Source of the DNA: Podochytrium sp. JEL0797
Lineage: Eukaryota > Chytridiomycota > Chytridiomycetes > Chytridiales > Chytriomycetaceae
Assembly: GCA_027596195.1 (NCBI GenBank)
Contig: JADGJG010000846.1
Coordinates: 1 to 11,782, forward strand
Reading direction: 5' to 3'
DNA length: 11,782 nt
The position numbers were made by a program, and so were the translations under genes. Below the pieces are notes generated by a model. That model was not told where the DNA came from, searched no databases, and saw only the letters and a program-made list of their open reading frames with translations. Numbering within the stretch: the first letter of the stretch is position 1; each line of letters opens with the position of its first letter. Shown one piece after another: positions 6,901 to 11,782 of the stretch.

Positions 6901-9489
6901 GTTGTCGAATGTGGGGATTGTTTCGAGTCAGGTGAATGGGTATGATGGTGTTGGTGGGGGTGGTGATGTGGGTGGATATGAGCAGGGGTATGTGAATGGG
7001 TATGACAATGGGGGTGGGTTTGTGGATCCGAATGCGTATGGGAACGATCAGGGAATGATGGGGCAGCAGCAGGGTGTGTATGAGAACGCGGGTGTGAATG
7101 AGGGGCAGTATGGGTATGGAGATGGGTATGGGTATCAGTATGGCGAGCAGGATGTGAACGCGCAGATGCAGTATGATTCGAATGGGCAGTATGGAGACCA
7201 GCAGGGTGTTGTGGGGGATAATGTGTACGGTGGGTATGGTGACGAGCAGTATGCGGGTGTGGGAGATGGGCAACAAGGGGGTGTTGGTGATGGATATTAT
7301 GGCGACGAGCAGTATGCTGGTGGTGTTGTGGGAGACGGACAGGGTGGTGTGGCTGACAACGGGTATGGCGCGTATGATAATCAGCAGTATGCGGATGGGG
7401 CTGGGGAGTATCAGTATGGAGCCGTTGGAGAGAATCAGCAGCCGGGTGAAGGCCAGTATGCTGGGGAGGAGATGTATGCGGGCGATAATCAGCCGACGGA
7501 GGTGAACCAGTATGCAGGTGATGTCGATTCTGGGAACCAGTATGCGGCGGAGGGGTACGCCACTGGGCAGGATGGTGCGGATCAGTATGGCGGGTCGTAT
7601 GACAATGGCCAGTATGGAACGTTGGCAGGAGACCAGGGGTACTCGAATGATGGATATGGCCAATATGGAGCAGAGGATGGGTATGCGAGTTATGGAGACG
7701 CGCCGCAGAATGATGGGTACGGATATGCCGCTGCGCCTGCTGAGGACACTCCCGAGGCGCATGGGGAGGAATATGCTGCGGAGGAGCCCATGGAAGTCGC
7801 ACATGCGCCTGTTGTGCCCCCTCCCGCAGTTGCTGAACAGCTTCCTCCGCGCCCAACTCAAGCTGCTGCCAGACGCGCCTCTTTGCCTCCACCACCACCG
7901 CCGGCAGTTGCGGCTGCTTCGTCTGGAGTCAGTTCGCGGAGCTCGTTGCCTCCACCACCTCCGCCGGCGGCTGCAGCTGTTCCACCTCCTCCTGCGGCTT
8001 CGTCGGCGGCGCCACCTCCACCACGCGCCGTTTCGAACTTGGTTCCGCCGCCGCATGTTTCTGCCACGCAATCTGCCCCCATGGCGACTGCGAGGTTCTC
8101 TGAGCCCACCAGACCCACCTCCAAGTTGTCTCAGGAACTGGACGACGACAACGGATTTGGAAACAGTTCTCTGTCGGGCAAAGATCGCATTACCGAGAGC
8201 CCAATGGGCAACACGGGGGACGAGCCCGCGAAAGCCGAATCCGAGAAACCTGTCGTGGCCAAGGAGGAGAAGCGCACTTCGAGTTCGTGGTTCGCGTTCC
8301 CGTCCATCTTTGGAGGCGGTAGCAAGGCTGGCAATGACAAGGACAAGGACAAGACGGTGTACGTTGCCAAAATGGGAGAGTCGATGCAAATGTCGTATGA
8401 TCCTGTTCAAAAGAAGTGGGTCAACAAGTCTGGTGAGGCTGTCGCGGCGACGGCGGTTGTGAAGCCACCGCCGATGGCGACGACTCAGAGTGCTCCTGCT
8501 TCTCGGTTGACGACTCCTACGCCAGGTATTTATTTTTATTGATTTGTTTTGATTTTGTGGAGTTTGGTTGTTGACTTGTTTTCTCCAATAGCGGACCAAT
8601 TCCCACGTCCTGCGAGCGGTTTGGCTCACGCTACTTCGCCAACCGATGCGTCGACGCCTGTGAGTGGACAAGTCGGTGTGGCTTTGGGAGGTGGAAGAAG
8701 ACGCGGGGCCAGAAACAAGTATGTGGATGTCATGAAGCCCAATGGAACCAAGGCCCCCGCTGCGGTGCCTTCGTTCAAGTCGTTCCTTCCGGCTGCGGGT
8801 GCTCAGATTGTGAGCGAGGGAGCTTTGGGCGAACCGACTGTGGTGAGTTTGTGCCGTTTCTGATGAATGATTCTCGTGGAGCTAACAAAAACGGTGTGTA
8901 GTTTGACGACCCACCGGTTGCCGCCGATGCTACTTCTCCCTCTGAACAAGTCACTCACGCGAACCCAATCACACCGATTCAGCAGCAGCTGCCTCCTTCG
9001 CTTCCGTCGGCAATTCCAGCTGCGCGCCCTCTTACTGCGACCGCGGGAGCTCCACAAAGAGGAGCTGGCGCCCCACAGCCGCAGCACCAGGCGAGACCCG
9101 TGCAGCAGCAACCACCACCGCCGCAGCAACAACAGCGCAGACCGTCGCTCCAAAAACCAACCGCAGCGTTCGGGGCCGCTGCTGTTCCCGCTCCAATGCC
9201 CCAACAATACAAACCCATGGGTGCCGCTCCGCAGCAAAAACCAACTGCAGGATTCGGTGCCGCTGGTGTCCCCGCTCCAACCCCCCAACAACAATTCAAA
9301 CCCATGGGTGCCGCTCCGCAGCAGCAACAGCAGCAGAGGGCGATGCCACCAACAAACAACAACCGTACGACGCCCCCAGTTGGGTTCGTTCCACGCGGTG
9401 CAGCCCCTCCGGCCAGACCGGGGATGGCTTCTCAGGGAGCGAGGCGTCCAATTCGTCCAGTTGGCAATGCCGCTCCGTCTGATATTTAG
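968..9489 (+). CDS. SEC16: Sec16, COPII coat assembly scaffold of ER exit sites (complete, eight exons)
   Basis: Sec16 is the peripheral ER scaffold that organises COPII assembly by binding Sec23/24, Sec13 and Sec31 and modulating Sar1. Exons are 968-1820, 1882-3666, 3728-4517, 4579-5631, 5688-6191, 6256-8525, 8592-8842 and 8902-9489. All introns are GT-AG (61, 61, 61, 56, 64, 66 and 59 nt) and the join gives exactly 2697 codons plus TAG. ATG 968 is the first in-frame ATG. Residues about 1-1140 are Ser/Ala-, Gln-, Tyr- and Pro-rich with five NPF motifs. A CxxC-x10-CxxC motif lies at 1175-1192. The central conserved domain begins near 1367 with GHAIGTFSFGGKLVVTYP. The ACE1 (Sec13-binding) domain covers about 1514-1790, with GLWKEAVALIVANRTPGDVV and AHICFLLS, the Cys codon being split by intron 5. 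A Tyr/Gly/Gln tract covers 1890-2153, a WFAFPSIFGGG to YDPVQKKWVN motif 2340-2386, KYVDVM 2461-2466, and a Gln/Pro tail follows. Known fungal Sec16 proteins are typically somewhat shorter. Family identity is secure; exact exon ends are inferred from frame and splice sites. Confidence 0.93.
1122..1215 (+). repeat. TTC and CAG microsatellites encoding Ser and Ala runs
   Basis: A TTC run (about 1123-1143) passes into interrupted CAG/GCA runs. In the SEC16 frame these give eight Ser followed by Ala blocks broken by single Arg residues, at about residues 52-80. Trinucleotide units keep the frame, so length polymorphism between strains would be tolerated. The segment is predicted to be disordered. 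Confidence 0.75.
2484..2567 (+). repeat. Two tandem 14-residue units in SEC16 (QELGMYxYDxHQQQ)
   Basis: The 42-nt unit starting at 2484 (QELGMYQYDQHQQQ) is followed directly at 2526 by QELGMYEYDHHQQ. Several synonymous and non-synonymous differences show that the copies are not brand new. They lie in the Gln/Tyr-rich N-terminal region encoded by exon 2. Confidence 0.8.
2712..3190 (+). repeat. Two tandem 80-residue units in SEC16 (xELDAYQQFEQ...EYGDFGF...NPF/HPF)
   Basis: Unit 1 begins at 2712 with SELDAYQQFEQ and unit 2 begins 240 nt later at 2952 with TELDAYQQFEQ. Both then read MQ(H/Q)EYGDFGF, an (N/H)DDFS-like segment, a run rich in Pro, Ser and Thr, and finish with HPF or NPF. The units are about residues 562-641 and 642-720. 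The conserved YQQFEQ and EYGDFGF blocks against diverged spacers suggest selection on short binding motifs. Confidence 0.8.
4673..4726 (+). other. Zinc-ribbon-like four-cysteine motif inside SEC16
   Basis: In exon 4 the frame reads QCMSCSHLLDVGSLFCNKCG, with Cys at residues 1175, 1178, 1189 and 1192: CxxC, ten residues, CxxC followed by Gly-Thr-Arg. This matches the spacing and the FCxxCG ending of small zinc ribbons. It lies about 175 residues before the central conserved domain, flanked by Pro-rich sequence. A zinc ribbon here would be a structured island in a disordered region. Its partner is unknown. Confidence 0.7.
5249..6640 (+). other. Conserved core of SEC16: central conserved domain plus ACE1
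   Basis: This stretch (interrupted by introns 5632-5687 and 6192-6255) encodes the only globular part that is conserved across eukaryotes. The central conserved domain starts at about residue 1367 and directs ER exit-site localisation in known Sec16 proteins. The ACE1 alpha-helical solenoid, about residues 1514-1790, is related to Sec31 and Nup145C and pairs with Sec13. Visible ACE1 signatures are LLLKGDKVNACKAAADAQLW, a lariat of helices around FASLGLWKEAV-like text (here FVSLGLWKEAVALIV), and ALGDLLASYG before AHICFLLS. Confidence 0.88.
6938..7735 (+). repeat. Degenerate Tyr/Gly/Gln/Asp repeat tract in SEC16
   Basis: Residues about 1890-2153 are built of variations on GYG, QYG, QYAG and YGDEQ with Asp and Glu, and I see no Lys or Arg in the whole stretch. 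A clearer tandem pair has a 63-nt (21-residue) period: YGDEQYAGVGDGQQGGVGDG at 7235 and YGDEQYAGGVVGDGQGGVAD at 7298. The composition resembles the aromatic low-complexity domains of FUS-type proteins that form condensates. The coding strand is strongly G-rich here (GGG, TAT, GTG codons). Confidence 0.8.
9154..9324 (+). repeat. Two tandem 28-29-residue units near the SEC16 C-terminus
   Basis: Unit 1 (9154-9237) reads KPTAAFGAAAVPAP and ends in KPMGAAPQQ. Unit 2 (9238-9324) reads KPTAGFGAAGVPAP and ends the same way with one extra Gln. The units are residues about 2587-2614 and 2615-2643. High nucleotide similarity indicates a fairly recent duplication within exon 8. Confidence 0.85.
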
Positions 9490-9512
9490 AGTGTAATGAA
9501 AAGGAGAAAGTA

Positions 9513-9518
9513 AATAAA
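9513..9518 (+). terminator. Likely SEC16 polyadenylation signal AATAAA
   Basis: The AATAAA hexamer lies 24 nt after the SEC16 stop and is followed by a T-rich stretch (TTTCTTATCTTTTTG), as expected at a fungal 3' end. Cleavage would fall around 9530-9550, just short of the broken permease copy on the other strand. Confidence 0.5.
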
Positions 9519-9590
9519 TTTCTTATCTTTTTGAACGCTTTTCCCTCCTCAATAGTTATGTACTTAATTTGAGAGAAATGGAACGAGGGG

Positions 9591-9689
9591 AACACGACGA
9601 AATCGTAAATGAACCAGGAACCAGCAACACCGAGCAAGGACTTCCAGTACTTGCGGATGGCAAGACTGTAGGGAACTTTTTTGGTGATG
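9591..9689 (-). repeat. 99-bp segment identical to 11684-11782 (GIT1-like copy A)
   Basis: Bases 9591-9689 match 11684-11782 without a mismatch, including third codon positions, over the coding stretch ITKKVPYSLAIRKYWKSLL to YDFVV. Identity breaks at 9590 toward the left. To the right it cannot be followed because the other copy reaches the window edge. Confidence 0.95.
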
Positions 9690-10537
9690 GCTTGTTCCTT
9701 GAAACGCTCAGAGTTGCCCATCTTCATGCGGAAGTAGAAGACTGAGAGTGGGAGTAGAGCTCCGAGACCGAAAGCTGTGCGCCAGACGGCTTCAAGGTTT
9801 CCGGTTCTAGAGGGGAGGGTTGCATGAAAAAAAATATTAGCTGATTCAACGTGAAAATGAATGTTATGAAAAGCCGACCCACCCAAAAGCCGAAAGTAAA
9901 ATCAACATCACCATGATTCCAATACCACCTCCAAAAGACAACACAAGATTCGTCACGAGAATAAAAACCCCCCCTCTTCTCTTCATGGACTCATCCGCAG
10001 CCTCGGAAGCAGACGCAGAAGACGCCGGGTACTCCCCTCCCGTCCCGAACCCCGTAATACCTCTACAAACAGCCAACACCCAGAAAAAGGTGGCCGGCTG
10101 AGAAGCGGGTCCGGCAGCAGAGCAAAGGATGGCTCCGAGAATAATCGCACAAGTCGTGATCATGAGACCCGTCTTGCGGCCCAAGCGGTCAACAACGAGA
10201 CCCACACTGATTTGACCGAGAATCATGGCGACCAAGTAAAAGTTTTGGATGTTGGCGCTCATTTGAGCGGGATATTCCGCCGAGGTGTAAGTCTTTGAGA
10301 AGACGGTGTTGATGAGATTGAAGATGTTGTTTTGGTACCCATCGGAGAGGAGGGCAATCTGTTGGCAAAGACCAAAGCAACGGGGTGGGTGGCGGTTAGC
10401 ATTGCTCTGTCTCCGGGGTGGTGCAACGTGGAAATACTCACGCCCGCGAACACGACGGTGAAGATGTTGGTGGTTCTTTGGACGGTGCTCATTTTCGTCT
10501 TGATTCTTGATTGGAGACACGCGGATAAGCGGGCCAA

Positions 10538-10543
10538 TTTATA
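10538..10543 (-). promoter_or_regulatory. TATA-box candidate for the truncated permease copy
   Basis: The minus strand reads CATATAAATT, with TATAAA 46 nt before the ATG at 10492. The position is plausible for a short fungal leader. The six-base match alone is weak evidence. Confidence 0.3.
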
Positions 10544-10558
10544 TGAACACGGAAGGGA

Positions 10559-10717
10559 GATTAAATAAATTTGGCGGCAAATTTGGAACTCAGGCACAGG
10601 CACGCGCCTTTGGATAACAGTTTTTGAGGAAACGAGGTCGAACCGACCAGATTTTTTTGATGGATGCGGACATGTGATTAAATAAATTTTGTGTGTATAG
10701 CACGCGCCTTGATAACA
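10559..10717. repeat. Repeated promoter elements GATTAAATAAATTT and GCACGCGCCTT...GATAACA
   Basis: GATTAAATAAATTT occurs at 10559-10572 and 10676-10689. Each is followed by GCACGCGCCTT (10600-10610 and 10700-10710) and then GATAACA a few bases on. Spacing between the blocks differs, so they are shared modules rather than one clean duplication. They lie about 70-225 bp upstream of the truncated permease start. TAAATAAATTT also occurs in the SEC16 3' region at 9511-9521. Confidence 0.55.
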
Positions 10718-11003
10718 TTGGACATTCCTTGATTGAAGCCATGCGCGTTGACAGTATCCTCCTTCTCCTTCGCAAAATTCTTCAAATCGATCCGCAATGC
10801 ACTGCCTTTCATCACTCTCCGTGTCCGACATGCGTCATGCAACCACCTTCAGCAGCCTGCTTCCTGCCAATAATAGCCCTCATCTCACAATCCCAAAAGA
10901 ATCCCCACCGTGCAGGACTCAATTCCAAAAAAATAAGGCACAAGAAGGTTTAATTTGCAGCGAGCAAAACGAAAAGCCCTTTCCTTTTTCTATTCTCTCT
11001 AAT

Positions 11004-11009
11004 TTTATT
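11004..11009 (-). terminator. AATAAA overlapping the stop of the upstream permease copy
   Basis: On the minus strand the stop region reads GCTTAATAAAATT, so an AATAAA hexamer overlaps the TAA stop at 11010-11008. It may serve as the polyadenylation signal, although the downstream sequence is purine-rich rather than T-rich. Confidence 0.3.
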
Positions 11010-11782
11010 AAGCCTCAGCATCCTTCTCCAACGCCTTCTCAGAGATTTCGACAGTTTTCAGCTCGGTGCCAAACCCAATATCCCCAGTCCACCCGTTCTC
11101 AACAAGATACGCCTTCCAAGCATCATCTTCATCCGCCAACGTCTTCTTGGAAAACTCGGTAACAAAAATCATGCACCAAGCCGCACCCACGAACCCTAAC
11201 GAACCGCACAAGTAAAAAATGACCTTATTCCCTTGATCCGCCGTCGCATACGAAGAACGCAAAGGAATCAAAACCGCGCTTCCAACAGCAGCACCAGCCT
11301 TTCCAATAGCCGCACACAATCCATACATTGCTCCACGGATCGAAGTCGGGAACGACTCGGCGGCAGTGAGTCCCAAGCAATCTCCGGGACCAAAGTTGGC
11401 AGACGACAAAAAGAGTCCGTAGAGGACAACAAAGAGGGCAATGTTGTTTTTTAAGTCCGTGTAAAAGATTCCAATCACGAGACCAAAGATTCCGGCAAAC
11501 ACGAAACCGATGGCCATCGTGTACTTGCGGCCGATTTTGTCAACGGTCCAAGAGCCCAGAAGCACCCCAGGAATGGAGAAGAGCGACAAGAGGAGCTGCC
11601 ATTCAAAAGTAGCCAGAAGTCCGTTCACAGTCGTGTCCTTGACAAACGTGTTGATAATAACTCCAGAAAAGGTGCCGTTGGGAAACACGACGAAATCGTA
11701 AATGAACCAGGAACCAGCAACACCGAGCAAGGACTTCCAGTACTTGCGGATGGCAAGACTGTAGGGAACTTTTTTGGTGATG
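11008..11782 (-). CDS. GIT1: Git1-like glycerophosphodiester permease (3' half, runs off right edge)
   Basis: The open frame enters from the window edge and gives 257 residues to a TAA at 11010-11008, without introns. It holds membrane segments 7-12 of a major-facilitator symporter: YDFVVFPNGTFSGVIINTFV (segment 7), the loop 8-9 motif DKIGRKYTMAIG, GPGDCLGLTAAESFPTSIRG and the C-terminal LVENGWTGDIGF. The last two are characteristic of the fungal Git1 family, importers of glycerophosphoinositol and glycerophosphocholine used to recover phosphate and headgroups. The N-terminal half lies beyond 11782. This copy is not broken in the visible part and is the likely functional parent of the truncated copy downstream. 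Substrate choice within the family cannot be read from this half. The symbol is by family; orthology is not tested. Confidence 0.88.
   Translation of the reverse strand, partial: ITKKVPYSLAIRKYWKSLLGVAGSWFIYDFVVFPNGTFSGVIINTFVKDTTVNGLLATFEWQLLLSLFSIPGVLLGSWTVDKIGRKYTMAIGFVFAGIFGLVIGIFYTDLKNNIALFVVLYGLFLSSANFGPGDCLGLTAAESFPTSIRGAMYGLCAAIGKAGAAVGSAVLIPLRSSYATADQGNKVIFYLCGSLGFVGAAWCMIFVTEFSKKTLADEDDAWKAYLVENGWTGDIGFGTELKTVEISEKALEKDAEA
11684..11782 (-). repeat. 99-bp segment identical to 9591-9689 (GIT1-like copy B)
   Basis: This segment matches the end of the truncated copy base for base at a constant offset of 2093. The identity reaches the window edge, so the duplicated unit probably extends further right. 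At the left limit copy B reads TTT CCC AAC where copy A reads TTC CCC TCG. Confidence 0.95.

Larger units (their letters stand above)
9296..10492 (-). pseudogene. Truncated Git1-like glycerophosphodiester permease (5' half)
   Basis: Major-facilitator symporter of the Git1 family, which imports glycerophosphoinositol or glycerophosphocholine at the plasma membrane. Exons are 10492-10442, 10358-9883 and from 9806, with GT-AG introns of 83 nt (CTAAC branch site) and 76 nt. The start MSTVQRTTNIFTVVFAG leads into IALLSDGYQNN, then the loop 2-3 motif DRLGRKTG, RGITGFGTGGEYPASSASAS, MKRRGGVFILVTNLVLSFGG, and LEAVWRTAF with LPLSVFYFRMKM. Homology stops at about residue 249, in membrane segment 7 at YDFVVFP (base 9587). 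After that the frame stays open by chance for 96 unrelated residues to a TGA at 9296-9298, antisense to SEC16. The missing six helices make it very unlikely to transport. An assembly artefact is the main alternative. Confidence 0.8.
10493..11007. promoter_or_regulatory. Intergenic region between the two permease copies
   Basis: This 515-bp stretch lies between the stop of the upstream permease copy (11008) and the start of the truncated copy (10492). I see no convincing gene on either strand. It holds a TATAAA on the minus strand at 10543-10538, two copies of a 14-bp element with an associated GCACGCGCCTT motif, and the 3' end of the upstream copy. The open frames here have no family-like features. 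Confidence 0.6.

Noticed and set aside
6248..8671. An 807-codon open frame on the minus strand opposite SEC16 exon 6
   Set aside because: It is the complement of a repetitive, stop-poor coding sequence. The translation is Arg/Ile/Leu-rich low-complexity text with no domain, and the plus strand has clear family homology and splice-consistent frame.
10693..11162. Plus-strand open frames in the intergenic region and over the 3' end of the permease
   Set aside because: They are short, lack family resemblance, partly overlap the real minus-strand coding sequence and have no supporting splice or start context.

Overview
The window looks like nuclear DNA from a fungus. The protein-coding genes are interrupted by short GT-AG introns of 56-95 nt, some with CTAAC-type branch sites, and three conserved eukaryotic proteins can be read: a clathrin-adaptor mu chain, the ER exit-site scaffold Sec16, and a Git1-type glycerophosphodiester permease, a family best known from fungi. 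I infer an early-diverging (for example chytrid) lineage from the short-intron structure and unusual Sec16 architecture, but the lineage is not proven by anything here.

Layout. (1) 1-657, minus strand: the first four exons of the AP-1 mu subunit gene (APM1 type); the rest lies off the left edge. (2) 658-967: a compact 310-bp divergent intergenic region between APM1 and SEC16. It holds an ACGCGT box, a perfect 16-bp palindrome, a perfect 12-bp palindrome and a 33-codon upstream ORF whose stop overlaps the SEC16 start. (3) 968-9489, plus strand: one very large gene, SEC16, in eight exons that join in frame to 2697 codons plus a stop. It has a long Gln/Tyr/Pro-rich N-terminus with NPF motifs and tandem repeats, a four-Cys zinc-ribbon-like motif, the central conserved domain, the ACE1 domain, a 264-residue Tyr/Gly/Gln tract without Lys or Arg, the conserved C-terminal KKWVN-type motif and a Gln/Pro-rich tail. 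(4) 9587-10492, minus strand: the 5' half of a GIT1-like permease, broken off in the seventh membrane segment and running into unrelated sequence and then antisense into SEC16. (5) 10493-11007: intergenic, with a TATA candidate and repeated short elements. (6) 11008-11782, minus strand: the 3' half of a second GIT1-like copy that continues off the right edge. The two copies share 99 identical bases (9591-9689 and 11684-11782), which marks a recent partial tandem duplication or an assembly artefact.

How they fit together. APM1 (TGN/endosome clathrin coat) and SEC16 (COPII coat assembly at ER exit sites) are both vesicle-coat genes sharing one short divergent promoter, so co-regulation is plausible but inferred. 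The permease copies are functionally unrelated to trafficking. There are no tRNA, rRNA, CRISPR or recognisable transposon features.
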